Source: Streptomyces sp. NBC_01237
Lineage (GTDB): Bacteria > Actinomycetota > Actinomycetes > Streptomycetales > Streptomycetaceae
Length of the DNA: 64,000 bases
Reading direction: 5' to 3'
Assembly (NCBI RefSeq): GCF_035917275.1
Contig: NZ_CP108508.1
Span: 6,572,001 to 6,636,000, forward strand
The notes beneath the pieces are model-generated. The model saw nothing but the letters and a program-made list of their open reading frames with translations. It was not told the origin of the DNA and did no database searches. The position numbers and the translations under genes were made by a program. Shown piece by piece: positions 28,821 through 37,491 of this stretch (position 1 is the first letter of the stretch; every line of letters starts with the position of its first letter).

Positions 28821-29453
28821 GTGCAGTTGGTAGTTGCGCGGATCGGCCGCGCCCATGGCATCAAGGGCGAGGTCACCGTCGAGGTACGAACGGACGAGCC
28901 GGAGCTGCGGCTCGGGCCCGGGGCCGTCCTGGCCACCGACCCGGCCACGACGGGGCCGCTGACGATCGAGACCGGCCGGGTGCACAGCGGCAGGCTGCTG
29001 CTGCGCTTCGAGGGCGTACGGGACCGTACGGGGGCCGAGGCCCTGCGCAACACTCTCCTGATCGCCGAAGTGGATCCGGCGGAACTCCCGGAGGACCCCG
29101 AGGAGTTCTACGACCACCAGCTGATGGACCTCGATGTCGTCCTCGCCGACGGCACCGAGATCGGCCGGATCACCGAGATCACCCACCTGCCCTCGCAGGA
29201 CCTGTTCATCGTGGAGCGCCCGGACGGCAGCGAGGTGATGATCCCGTTCGTGGAGGAGATCGTCACCGAGATCGACCTGGAGGAGCAGCGCGCGGTCATC
29301 TCCCCGCCGCCGGGCCTCATCGACGAGAGCGAGGCGGTGGTGGCCTCCTCGCGCGACGAGGCGGACGGTGCGGACGTGGCGGACGGCCCCGGCGGGCCGG
29401 CGGACGCCGGTGAGGCGGGCAGTGCGGGCCCGGAGCCGAAGGGTGACGCGTAA
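28821..29453 (+). CDS. rimM: Ribosome maturation factor RimM
   Basis: A 210-residue 16S rRNA processing factor that binds S19 during 30S assembly. The start region [20 protein letters not shown] is the family hallmark, and the PRC-barrel domain ends with [21 protein letters not shown] Gly/Ala/Asp-rich tail follows. GTG at 28821 has GGAGAA upstream; the longer frame through the terminator is rejected. The stop shares a base with the trmD start. Confidence 0.95.
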   Translation: MQLVVARIGRAHGIKGEVTVEVRTDEPELRLGPGAVLATDPATTGPLTIETGRVHSGRLLLRFEGVRDRTGAEALRNTLLIAEVDPAELPEDPEEFYDHQLMDLDVVLADGTEIGRITEITHLPSQDLFIVERPDGSEVMIPFVEEIVTEIDLEEQRAVISPPPGLIDESEAVVASSRDEADGADVADGPGGPADAGEAGSAGPEPKGDA

Positions 29454-30274
29454 TGCGGCTCGATGTCGTCACGATCTTCCCGGAGTACCTGGAACCGCTG
29501 AACGTATCGCTGGTCGGCAAGGCCCGCGCCCGTGGCCGGCTCGACGTACAGGTCCATGACCTGCGGGACTGGACGTACGACCGGCACAACACGGTGGACG
29601 ACACCCCGTACGGCGGCGGTCCCGGCATGGTCATGAAGACCGAGCCGTGGGGCGAGGCCCTGGACGAGGCGCTGGCGGACGGCTACGAGGCGGGCGCGCA
29701 CGCACCGGTGCTCGTGGTGCCCACGCCCAGCGGACGGCCGTTCACCCAGGAACTGGCCGTCGAGCTCTCCGAGCGGCCCTGGCTGATCTTCACCCCTGCC
29801 CGCTACGAGGGCATCGACCGCCGGGTGATGGACGAATACGCCACACGGATACCCGTCATCGAGGTGTCCATCGGCGACTACGTGCTGGCCGGCGGGGAGG
29901 CCGCCGTTCTGGTCATCACGGAAGCCGTGGCCCGGCTGCTGCCGGGGGTGCTCGGCAACGCCGAATCGCACCGCGACGACTCCTTCGCCCCGGGCGCCAT
30001 GGCCGATCTGCTGGAGGGTCCCGTCTACACCAAGCCGCCCGAGTGGCGCGGCCGGGGCATTCCGGACGTCCTGCTGAGCGGACATCACGGCAGGATCGCG
30101 CGCTGGCGGCGGGACCAGGCATTCGCCCGTACCGCGCTCAACCGGCCCGACCTCATCGAGCGCTGCGAGGCGAGCGGCTTCGACAAGAAGGACCGCGAGA
30201 TCCTCTCCATCCTCGGCTGGTCCCCGGAGCCCGGCGGCCGATTTTGGCGCAGGCCCCCGGCCGTGGAAGAATAG
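29453..30274 (+). CDS. trmD: tRNA (guanine-N1)-methyltransferase TrmD
   Basis: A 273-residue SPOUT methyltransferase that makes m1G37 in tRNA. It starts [20 protein letters not shown], has DTPYGGGPGMVMK and the trefoil-knot SAM site EVSIGDYVLAGGEAAVLVI. The ATG overlaps the rimM TAA by one base (TAATG), which suggests translational coupling. Confidence 0.97.
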   Translation: MRLDVVTIFPEYLEPLNVSLVGKARARGRLDVQVHDLRDWTYDRHNTVDDTPYGGGPGMVMKTEPWGEALDEALADGYEAGAHAPVLVVPTPSGRPFTQELAVELSERPWLIFTPARYEGIDRRVMDEYATRIPVIEVSIGDYVLAGGEAAVLVITEAVARLLPGVLGNAESHRDDSFAPGAMADLLEGPVYTKPPEWRGRGIPDVLLSGHHGRIARWRRDQAFARTALNRPDLIERCEASGFDKKDREILSILGWSPEPGGRFWRRPPAVEE

Positions 30275-30403
30275 GCAGCTGCTGTACGTCCGGCGTGCGC
30301 CCCTGCCACAGGGGGAACGACGCCCGCCCGACGCGATCAGCACTCCGAACTCCTCACGAACTCCCGTCGATGACCTGTGGCATCGGCGAAGAAAGCAGAC
30401 AAA

Positions 30404-30754
30404 ATGGCTTCCCTGCTCGATGGCGTCAATGCCGCCTCCCTGCGTACGGACGTTCCGTCCTTCCGCCCCGGTGACACCGTCAACGTCCACGTGCGCGTGA
30501 TCGAGGGCAACCGCTCCCGTATCCAGCAGTTCAAGGGTGTTGTCATCCGCCGCCAGGGCTCGGGCGTCAGCGAGACCTTCACGGTCCGCAAGGTCTCCTT
30601 CAGCGTCGGCGTCGAGCGCACCTTCCCGGTGCACAGCCCGATCTTCGAGAAGATCGAGCTCGTCACCCGCGGTGACGTCCGTCGCGCCAAGCTGTACTTC
30701 CTCCGTGACCTGCGCGGCAAGGCCGCGAAGATCAAGGAGAAGCGCGACAACTGA
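30404..30754 (+). CDS. rplS: 50S ribosomal protein L19
   Basis: A 116-residue L19, the usual length. It begins [20 protein letters not shown] and has [20 protein letters not shown] and [17 protein letters not shown]. An upstream in-frame ATG nine codons earlier is rejected because L19 starts at this Met in relatives. The ribosome binding site is weak (GAAAG). It follows trmD by 129 bases. Confidence 0.96.
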   Translation: MASLLDGVNAASLRTDVPSFRPGDTVNVHVRVIEGNRSRIQQFKGVVIRRQGSGVSETFTVRKVSFSVGVERTFPVHSPIFEKIELVTRGDVRRAKLYFLRDLRGKAAKIKEKRDN

Positions 30755-30799
30755 GCTGACGCCCGCGTCCACAGCCCGGCCGGATAAGCTTCGGCCGCG

Positions 30800-31570
30800 A
30801 TGGACACGGAAGCACAGCACACGGAGCGCGACCTTTCCTCCGGACCCGGAACAGGGCCGGAGGAGGGGTCGCGCTTCTCGCGTATCCAGGACCGGTCCGT
30901 CCCGTCGATGTCCTGGCGGCGGGCAGCCGCGCTGGGAGCCCTCTGCACGGTCGTCCTGCTGCTGTTCAGCGCCTATGTGATCCAGCCCTTCCTGATCCCC
31001 AGCGGCTCGATGGAGCCCACCCTGCGGGTCGGGGACCGGGTGCTCGTCAACAAGCTGGCGTACCGGTTCGGCTCGGTGCCGGAGCGCGGCGACGTGGTGG
31101 TGTTCGACGGGACCGGTTCCTTCGTCCAGGAGAGCCCCGGGACGAACGCCGTCGCCGGGCTGCTGCGCGGTGCGGCCTCGTCGCTGGGGCTGGCCGAACC
31201 CGCCGCGACCGACTTCGTGAAGCGCGTCGTGGGCGTGGGGGGCGATCGCGTGGTCTGCTGCGACAAGCAGGGAAGGATCGAGGTGAACGGCCACCCGGTG
31301 GACGAGGAGTACCTGTACCCCGGGGACGTGCCTTCCCAGGTGCCCTTCGACATCGTCGTCCCCATGGGCACCCTGTGGATGATGGGGGACCACCGGGGCA
31401 GTTCCCGCGACTCCCGGGACCACCTGGGGCAGCCCGGCGGCGGCATGGTCCCCGTCGACATGGTGATCGGGCGGGTCGACTGGCTGGGCTGGCCGTTGAA
31501 CCGGCTGGGGTCACTGCCGGGCACCGACGCCTTCCGGGGTGTACGGGCGCCCGTCGGAGCCCATGGGTAA
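30800..31570 (+). CDS. sipW: Type I signal peptidase (first of four, SipW-like)
   Basis: A 256-residue signal peptidase that cleaves Sec and Tat signal peptides outside the membrane. The N-terminal segment RRAAALGALCTVVLLLFSAYV anchors it. Catalytic serine lies in IPSGSMEPTL and the lysine in [12 protein letters not shown]. It ends with a hydrophilic tail and shows no clear C-terminal anchor. Symbols follow the S. coelicolor order sipW-X-Y-Z by position. The next gene starts inside its last codons. Confidence 0.9.
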   Translation: MDTEAQHTERDLSSGPGTGPEEGSRFSRIQDRSVPSMSWRRAAALGALCTVVLLLFSAYVIQPFLIPSGSMEPTLRVGDRVLVNKLAYRFGSVPERGDVVVFDGTGSFVQESPGTNAVAGLLRGAASSLGLAEPAATDFVKRVVGVGGDRVVCCDKQGRIEVNGHPVDEEYLYPGDVPSQVPFDIVVPMGTLWMMGDHRGSSRDSRDHLGQPGGGMVPVDMVIGRVDWLGWPLNRLGSLPGTDAFRGVRAPVGAHG

Positions 31571-32735
31571 CCGCGGGCGCAGGCGCGGCGTGCCGGACGC
31601 CGAGGGTCCGCTGCCGCCCGGAGCGGGGCGGGCGGATGCCGGACGGACGGATGCCGGGTCGACGGGTGCCGGACGGGCGGACGCCGGGTCGACGGGTGCA
31701 GGACCGGCGGCCGGAGACGGGCCCACCGTGTCGCGCTCGCTCCCGACACGGGCGGAGCGCCGCAAACTGGCGCGCAGGGTCAGACGGCGGCGGCGCAGGT
31801 CGGCGGTGACGGAGATCCCCGTGCTCATCGTGGTGGCGCTGCTGATCGCGCTGGTGCTGAAGACCTTCCTGGTGCAGGCGTTCGTGATCCCGTCAGGGTC
31901 GATGGAGCAGACCATCCGGATCGGCGACCGGGTGCTCGTGGACAAGCTGACCCCCTGGTTCGGGTCGGAGCCGCAGCGTGGCGACGTCGTCGTCTTCAAG
32001 GACCCCGGCGGCTGGCTGGGCGAGGAGCACGCGGGCGGCGGGGAGAAGGACCCTCCCGTCGGCGTCAAACAGGTCATGGAACTGCTGACCTTCATCGGGC
32101 TGCTGCCGTCCGACGACGAACAGGACCTCATCAAACGCGTGGTGGCCGTCGGCGGCGACACCGTGAAGTGCTGCGGCAAGGACGGCAGGGTCACCGTCAA
32201 CGGTGTCGCGCTGGACGAGCCCTATCTGTACCCCGGCAACGAGCCATCGACTGTCCAATTCGAGGTAAAGGTTCCGGCCGGCCGGCTCTTCGTGATGGGG
32301 GACCACCGGTCGAATTCCGCGGATTCGCGCTTCCATCTCGACGAGCCGGACAAGGGCACCGTTTCCGAGGACGAGGTCGTGGGACGGGCCGTGGTGATCG
32401 CCTGGCCGTTCGGTCACTGGCGCACGCTGGAGGAACGCGCGACCTTCGGCTCGGTCCCGGACGCGCGCGCCGGGGCGACGGCAGTGTCGGCCATGTCGAA
32501 TAGTCTGTCTCCCCAGGATCGATACGCGATGGTCCGGCTCCCGACCCCTGCGGAACTCCCGCTCGTTATGGGAGTGGTGGGCCTGCACCGAACCGGGCGT
32601 GGGCAGTGGCACGTATTGAGGAGTGGATGTGGGGGATTTGGCGGTCGGCGCACGATCCGGACACGACGAACCCGAGGATCGGCCGGAGCACGCGGAGTCT
32701 CCTGTGGAGGCGACGGCGGGCCGGACGGAGGGTGA
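31563..32735 (+). CDS. sipX: Type I signal peptidase (second of four, SipX-like)
   Basis: A 390-residue signal peptidase. The N-terminus is long and repetitive (Ala-Asp-Ala-Gly units from a 30-bp DNA repeat), followed by a basic stretch, a membrane segment (IPVLIVVALLIALVLKTFLV), IPSGSMEQTI with the serine and DLIKRVVAVGGD with the lysine. ATG at 31563 overlaps the sipW stop by eight bases. The last 35 codons overlap the start of sipY in another frame, and the tail is Gly/Arg-rich and may be non-conserved. Confidence 0.85.
   Translation: MGNRGRRRGVPDAEGPLPPGAGRADAGRTDAGSTGAGRADAGSTGAGPAAGDGPTVSRSLPTRAERRKLARRVRRRRRRSAVTEIPVLIVVALLIALVLKTFLVQAFVIPSGSMEQTIRIGDRVLVDKLTPWFGSEPQRGDVVVFKDPGGWLGEEHAGGGEKDPPVGVKQVMELLTFIGLLPSDDEQDLIKRVVAVGGDTVKCCGKDGRVTVNGVALDEPYLYPGNEPSTVQFEVKVPAGRLFVMGDHRSNSADSRFHLDEPDKGTVSEDEVVGRAVVIAWPFGHWRTLEERATFGSVPDARAGATAVSAMSNSLSPQDRYAMVRLPTPAELPLVMGVVGLHRTGRGQWHVLRSGCGGFGGRRTIRTRRTRGSAGARGVSCGGDGGPDGG
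31651..31710 (+). repeat. Near-identical 30-bp tandem repeat in the sipX N-terminus
   Basis: Two 30-bp units (31651-31680, 31681-31710) differ at a few bases and encode DAGSTGAGRA-like units in a low-complexity tail before the membrane anchor. Confidence 0.8.
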
Positions 32736-33531
32736 CTCCGACTCCTCGGACAGCGGAGGCAGGGCTCCGAAGAAGCCGCGTTCCTTCTGGAAGGAACTGC
32801 CGCTGCTCATCGGCATCGCGCTCGTTCTGGCGTTGTTGATCAAGACTTTCCTGGTACAGGCGTTCTCGATCCCCTCGGACTCCATGCAGAACACGCTGCA
32901 GCGGGGCGACCGGGTGCTGGTCGACAAGCTGACCCCGTGGTTCGGCTCGGAGCCGGAGCGCGGCGAGGTCGTGGTCTTCCACGACCCGGGCGGCTGGCTG
33001 GAGGACACCGCGACGCCGGACCCCAACGCGGTGCAGAAGTTCCTCAGCTTCATCGGGCTGATGCCGTCCGCCGAGGAGAAGGACCTGATCAAGCGGGTCA
33101 TCGCGGTCGGCGGCGACACGGTCGAGTGCAAGAAGAACGGGCCGGTGACGGTCAACGGGAAGGCGCTGGACGAGAAGTCGTTCATCTTCCCCGGGAACAC
33201 CGCGTGCAATGACGAGCCGTTCGGACCGATCCATGTGCCCGAGGGCCGGATCTGGGTGATGGGCGACCACCGTCAGAACTCGCTGGACTCCCGGTACCAC
33301 CAGGAGCTTCCCGGCCAGGGCACGGTCTCCACGGACGAGGTCGTCGGCCGTGCCGTCGTCGTCGCCTGGCCCATCAACCGCTGGGCGACCCTCCCGGTTC
33401 CGGGGACCTTCGACCAGGCGGGGCTGAACAAGGCCGCGGCCATGGCGCCCGCCGCACTGGGTGTGGCCGGAGCGCTGCCCCTCGTGCTGTGGCGCCGCAA
33501 GAGGCTGACCAGCGGGCGTACCGCCGGGTAG
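32629..33531 (+). CDS. sipY: Type I signal peptidase (third of four, SipY-like)
   Basis: A 300-residue signal peptidase. After an acidic N-terminus comes a membrane segment (LPLLIGIALVLALLIKTFLV), IPSDSMQNTL with the serine, DLIKRVIAVGGD with the lysine, and a C-terminal anchor (ALGVAGALPLVLWRRKR). GTG at 32629 is preferred to GTG 32623 because GAGGAG (32618-32623) then has a five-base spacing. It begins 107 bases before the end of sipX. Confidence 0.92.
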   Translation: MGDLAVGARSGHDEPEDRPEHAESPVEATAGRTEGDSDSSDSGGRAPKKPRSFWKELPLLIGIALVLALLIKTFLVQAFSIPSDSMQNTLQRGDRVLVDKLTPWFGSEPERGEVVVFHDPGGWLEDTATPDPNAVQKFLSFIGLMPSAEEKDLIKRVIAVGGDTVECKKNGPVTVNGKALDEKSFIFPGNTACNDEPFGPIHVPEGRIWVMGDHRQNSLDSRYHQELPGQGTVSTDEVVGRAVVVAWPINRWATLPVPGTFDQAGLNKAAAMAPAALGVAGALPLVLWRRKRLTSGRTAG

Positions 33532-33581
33532 GGTGCCGACTCGGATCAGCGATTGTCGATCTCCGATGGGGGAGCGCTGGG

Positions 33582-34379
33582 ATGAGTGGAACAGGACGTA
33601 CGGATGGCGGCCGCGGCCGGCTCGGCAATGTGTTGTCGGGTCTGGCCGTGGCCGTCGGCTGTGTGCTCTTCCTCGGCGGATTCGCCTGGGGAGCAGTGGT
33701 GTACGCGCCGTACACGGTGCCGACCGATTCGATGGCGCCGACGGTGAACTCCGGGGACCGGGTGCTCGCGGAGCGGGTGGACGGCGCCGATGTGCGGCGC
33801 GGGGACGTGGTCGTGTTCACCGATGCGGCCTGGGGCGCTGTGCCGATGGTGAAGCGGGTCGTCGGTGTCGGCGGCGACAAGGTGGCCTGCTGCGACAAGG
33901 GCGGTCGGCTCACCATCAACGGCACCCCCGTTGAGGAACCGTATCTGCGGGCGTACGACGGGACCGCCGGTTCCGCGGCACGGACCCCGGCCTCGCCCCA
34001 GGGATTCACGGCCGAAGTACCCAGGGGCCAGCTCTTCCTGCTCGGTGACGAACGGGCCGGTTCACTGGACTCCCGGGTGCACCTCGACGACGCGAGCCAG
34101 GGCTCTGTCCCCCGCAGGGCCGTCGAGGCCCGGGTCGACGCGGTGGCGTGGCCGATGAACGGGATGATCGGACGGCCGGACTCCTTCGCGGCGCTGCCCG
34201 GCGGGGTGTCCTCCAGTGGACCTCTGCGGCTCCAGCTCGGGACGGTCGTGGTGGGCCTGGTGCTCATTCTGGGCGGCGCCGCGTACGGACCGATCGCCGC
34301 GCGCTCCTCCAGGTCGGCCCGGTCAGCCCGGTCGGCCCGAGGGAAGCAGCGGACATCGGCGGCCGCCGATGCCGGCTGA
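33582..34379 (+). CDS. sipZ: Type I signal peptidase (fourth of four, SipZ-like)
   Basis: A 265-residue signal peptidase. The N-terminal membrane helix ([20 protein letters not shown]) is followed by [10 protein letters not shown] with the catalytic serine, [11 protein letters not shown] with the lysine and a C-terminal helix ([20 protein letters not shown]), so it is anchored at both ends. ATG at 33582 has a GGGGGAG upstream. Ser/Ala/Arg-rich tail. Its stop overlaps the NUDIX start. Confidence 0.9.
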   Translation: MSGTGRTDGGRGRLGNVLSGLAVAVGCVLFLGGFAWGAVVYAPYTVPTDSMAPTVNSGDRVLAERVDGADVRRGDVVVFTDAAWGAVPMVKRVVGVGGDKVACCDKGGRLTINGTPVEEPYLRAYDGTAGSAARTPASPQGFTAEVPRGQLFLLGDERAGSLDSRVHLDDASQGSVPRRAVEARVDAVAWPMNGMIGRPDSFAALPGGVSSSGPLRLQLGTVVVGLVLILGGAAYGPIAARSSRSARSARSARGKQRTSAAADAG

Positions 34380-35019
34380 GACCGACGGGACGCAGGGGGC
34401 CGCGGAAGGCGGTGAGCCGTCGGTGGCTGCCGAGGAAGACGGGACACAGACGGCCGCCGGGACCGGTGGGATGCCGATGTCTTCCGAGACCGGCGGGCCG
34501 TCGGTGGGGGCCGGGACCGGTGGGCCGTCGATGGGCGCCGAGGTTCGCAGGGTCGCCCGGGTGGTGCTCCTCGATCCTGAGGACCGCGTCCTGCTGATGC
34601 ACGGGTACGAGCCGGACGACCCGGCGGACACCTGGTGGTTCACGCCCGGCGGTGGCCTGGAGGGCGACGAGACCCGGGAGCAGGCGGCGCGGCGCGAACT
34701 CGCCGAGGAGACCGGGATCACGGACATCGAGCTGGGCCCCGTGCTCTGGCGGCGGACCTGCTCCTTCCCGTTCGACGGGCGGCGCTGGAACCAGGACGAG
34801 TGGTACTTCCTGGCCCGTACGGCGCAGACCGCCACCGCCCCCCAGGGCCTCACCGAACTGGAGCGGCGCAGTGTTGCCGGTCTGAGGTGGTGGACTTCCG
34901 CCGAACTGCTCGCGGCGCGTGAGACGGTGTATCCGACCAGACTCGCCGAGCTGCTGCGCACGCTCCTCGACGAGGGTCCTCCACGTGCTCCGCTGCTTCT
35001 GGCCCCCGAAATCGTCTAA
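34369..35019 (+). CDS. NUDIX hydrolase
   Basis: A 216-residue Nudix protein that cleaves nucleoside diphosphate-linked substrates. The NUDIX box is present around residue 105 (G-x5-E-x7-R-E-x2-E-E-x-G, seen as GGLEGDET then RRELAEETG). A low-complexity Thr/Gly/Ala N-terminus of about 60 residues precedes the domain, so the true start may be later. ATG at 34369 overlaps the end of sipZ. The substrate is unknown. Confidence 0.85.
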   Translation: MPAETDGTQGAAEGGEPSVAAEEDGTQTAAGTGGMPMSSETGGPSVGAGTGGPSMGAEVRRVARVVLLDPEDRVLLMHGYEPDDPADTWWFTPGGGLEGDETREQAARRELAEETGITDIELGPVLWRRTCSFPFDGRRWNQDEWYFLARTAQTATAPQGLTELERRSVAGLRWWTSAELLAARETVYPTRLAELLRTLLDEGPPRAPLLLAPEIV

Positions 35020-35082
35020 TCGTTCAGGGGTGCCGGGGGCTGGCGCACAATAGGGGGACGCACGGCTGAAGGGGAACATGCC

Positions 35083-35391
35083 ATGAGCGCCGAGGACCTC
35101 GAGAAGTACGAGACCGAGATGGAGCTGAAGCTCTACCGGGAGTACCGCGATGTCGTCGGTCTGTTCAAATATGTGATCGAGACCGAACGGCGCTTCTACC
35201 TCACCAACGACTACGAGATGCAGGTGCACTCGGTCCAGGGTGAGGTTTTCTTCGAAGTATCCATGGCGGATGCCTGGGTGTGGGACATGTACCGGCCCGC
35301 GAGATTCGTCAAGCAGGTCCGTGTGCTGACATTCAAGGACGTGAACATCGAGGAGCTCAACAAGAGCGACCTCGAACTACCGGGGGGCTGA
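35083..35391 (+). CDS. DUF2469 family protein
   Basis: A 102-residue, acidic, conserved actinobacterial protein of unknown function. It starts [20 protein letters not shown] and includes the aromatic-rich [20 protein letters not shown]. It is always found between the signal peptidase/NUDIX genes and yraN in Streptomyces. No signal peptide or membrane segment. A terminator follows. Confidence 0.92.
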   Translation: MSAEDLEKYETEMELKLYREYRDVVGLFKYVIETERRFYLTNDYEMQVHSVQGEVFFEVSMADAWVWDMYRPARFVKQVRVLTFKDVNIEELNKSDLELPGG

Positions 35392-35399
35392 TCCGCGCG

Positions 35400-35427
35400 A
35401 CCCGGTCGCCCTGACGGGTGACCGGGT
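35400..35427 (+). terminator. Terminator after the DUF2469 gene
   Basis: Stem of 12 pairs (35400-35411 with 35416-35427, one G-U) with loop TGAC, nine bases after the stop. Confidence 0.75.
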
Positions 35428-35463
35428 TATCCACAATCGCGGAGTTGTCCACCAAGATCCACA
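35427..35463. other. Group of DnaA-box-like sites
   Basis: TTATCCACA (35427-35435, a perfect E. coli-type box), TTGTCCACC (35445-35453, one base off the Streptomyces TTGTCCACA) and an AGATCCACA-like site (35455-35463) lie in the same direction within 37 bases between the DUF2469 gene and yraN. Confidence 0.6.
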
Positions 35464-35509
35464 CGTCCGGGCCGGACACGTCAGAGTCGGTGCCGGAGGT
35501 GGTGCCGAT

Positions 35510-35869
35510 ATGAACGCACGGGGGGCACTCGGGCGGTACGGCGAGGATCTGGCGGCACGGCTGCTGGCCGACGCCGGAATGGCCGTACTGGAGCGCAACT
35601 GGCGCTGTCGCGCCGGAGAGATCGACATTGTCGCCAGGGACGGCGACGCGCTGGTCATCTGCGAGGTGAAGACCCGCAGGTCCGGAGGGTTCGAGCATCC
35701 CATGGCGGCCGTCACCCCGGTCAAGGCGGACCGGCTGCGACGGCTCGCGGAGATCTGGCTCGACAGTCACGGCGGGCCACCGGACGGCGGGGTCCGGATC
35801 GACCTGGTCGGAGTGGTCGTGCCGAGGCGGGGCGCGGCGGTCACCGAGCATGTGCGCGGGGTGTCCTGA
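35510..35869 (+). CDS. yraN: YraN family (UPF0102) endonuclease-like protein
   Basis: A 119-residue protein of the UPF0102 family, a Holliday-junction-resolvase-like endonuclease fold. Conserved residues are visible in [28 protein letters not shown] (Asp/Glu metal site) and [10 protein letters not shown] (E-x-K). ATG at 35510 has GGAGGTGG upstream. The stop overlaps the comM start (TGATG), and comM-dprA follow, so a role in DNA uptake or recombination is likely. Confidence 0.93.
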   Translation: MNARGALGRYGEDLAARLLADAGMAVLERNWRCRAGEIDIVARDGDALVICEVKTRRSGGFEHPMAAVTPVKADRLRRLAEIWLDSHGGPPDGGVRIDLVGVVVPRRGAAVTEHVRGVS

Positions 35870-37491
35870 TGGGATTCGCGCGGGCCTGTTCGGTGGCGCT
35901 GGTCGGCGTCGAGGGCGTGGTGGTGGAGGTCCAGGCGGACCTGGAGCCGGGAGTGGCGGCGTTCACCCTGGTGGGGCTGCCGGACAAGAGCCTGGTGGAG
36001 AGCCGGGACCGGGTCAGGGCCGCCGTGGTCAATTCGGGGGCGGAGTGGCCGCAGAAGAAGCTCACCGTGGGACTCTCCCCGGCATCCGTACCCAAAGGGG
36101 GTTCGGGTTTCGATCTCGCTGTCGCGTGCGCGGTTCTCGGCGCGGCCGAGAGGATCGCCCCCGGTTCCATCGCGGATGTGGTGATGATCGGTGAGCTCGG
36201 CCTGGACGGCAGGGTACGCCCGGTCCGAGGCGTGCTGCCCGCCGTGCTCGCCGCCGCCGAGGCGGGATACCGCCATGTGGTCGTCCCCGAGCAGACCGCC
36301 GGGGAAGCGGCCCTTGTACCAGGTGTCTCGGTCCTCGGTGTACGGAGCCTGCGCCAGCTCATCGCGGTGCTGGGCGACGAGCCCGTGCCGGACGAGCCGG
36401 CCGATGACCCGGGACGTCCGGACGCGATGCTGGCCGGGCTGATGGTCCCGGGCGCCGGTGTCGGCTCGGGCCTCGCCGCGCTCTGCGGGCAGGGTGACGG
36501 CCATCGGCCCGACCTGGCGGATGTCGCGGGACAGGCACGTCCCCGCAAGGCTCTGGAGGTGGCCGCCGCGGGGGCACATCATCTGCTGCTCTCCGGGCCG
36601 CCGGGGGCCGGAAAGACGATGCTGGCCGAGCGCCTCCCCGCGATCCTGCCTCCGCTGACCCGGAAAGAATCCCTCGAAGTGACGGCGATTCACTCGGTGG
36701 CGGGAATCCTCCCACCGGGTGAACCCCTGGTCGCCAGAGCGCCGTACTGCGCACCTCACCACTCGGCGACGATGCAGTCGCTGGTCGGCGGGGGCAATGG
36801 ACTGCCGAGGCCGGGAGCCGTCTCGCTGGCCCATCGCGGAGTGCTCTTTCTGGATGAGGCGCCCGAGTTTTCGGGGAAGGTGCTCGACGCGTTGCGCCAG
36901 CCGCTGGAGTCCGGCCATGTCGTGGTCGCGCGGGCGGCCGGGGTGGTGCGGCTGCCCGCCAGATTCCTGATGATGCTCGCCGCGAACCCGTGCCCCTGCG
37001 GCAGACACACCCTCAGTGGCGCCGGCTGCGAATGCCCGCCCTCGGCCGTCCGCCGTTACCAGGCAAGACTCTCCGGGCCCCTGCTCGACCGGGTGGACCT
37101 GCGCGTCGAGGTGGAGCCCGTCGACCGCGCCGACCTGATGGGGCGCGGTGGCCGGGGCGAGTCGACGGTGGAGGTGGCCGCCCGGGTACGGGAGGCCAGG
37201 GCACGGGCCGCCGACCGGTTGGCCGGTACGCCCTGGACCACCAACAGCGAAGTGCCCGGACACGAACTGCGGACCCGGCTGCTCGCGGCACCGGGGGCGC
37301 TGATGGCGGCGGAGCGGGACATGGAGCGCGGCATCCTGACGGCCCGGGGCCTCGACCGGGTGCTGCGGGTGGCGTGGACAGTGGCGGACCTGCGGGGCGC
37401 CGACCGGCCGGACGCCTCCGACATCGCGGTGGCCCTGGAGCTGCGGACGGGCATCCAGCGCGGGGTGGCGATGGAGGCCGGAGCATCGTGA
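35869..37491 (+). CDS. comM: YifB/ComM family Mg-chelatase-like ATPase
   Basis: A 540-residue AAA+ helicase-like protein. The N-terminal Lon-like part holds LVGLPDKSLVESRDRVRAA and LSPASVPKGGSGFDLAVA. Walker A is LLSGPPGAGKTMLAERLP and Walker B is GVLFLDEAPEF, followed by MLAANPCPCG. A Mg-chelatase C-terminal domain ends the protein. ComM promotes branch migration during natural transformation in other bacteria; the role in Streptomyces is not known. It overlaps yraN and dprA. Confidence 0.92.
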   Translation: MGFARACSVALVGVEGVVVEVQADLEPGVAAFTLVGLPDKSLVESRDRVRAAVVNSGAEWPQKKLTVGLSPASVPKGGSGFDLAVACAVLGAAERIAPGSIADVVMIGELGLDGRVRPVRGVLPAVLAAAEAGYRHVVVPEQTAGEAALVPGVSVLGVRSLRQLIAVLGDEPVPDEPADDPGRPDAMLAGLMVPGAGVGSGLAALCGQGDGHRPDLADVAGQARPRKALEVAAAGAHHLLLSGPPGAGKTMLAERLPAILPPLTRKESLEVTAIHSVAGILPPGEPLVARAPYCAPHHSATMQSLVGGGNGLPRPGAVSLAHRGVLFLDEAPEFSGKVLDALRQPLESGHVVVARAAGVVRLPARFLMMLAANPCPCGRHTLSGAGCECPPSAVRRYQARLSGPLLDRVDLRVEVEPVDRADLMGRGGRGESTVEVAARVREARARAADRLAGTPWTTNSEVPGHELRTRLLAAPGALMAAERDMERGILTARGLDRVLRVAWTVADLRGADRPDASDIAVALELRTGIQRGVAMEAGAS

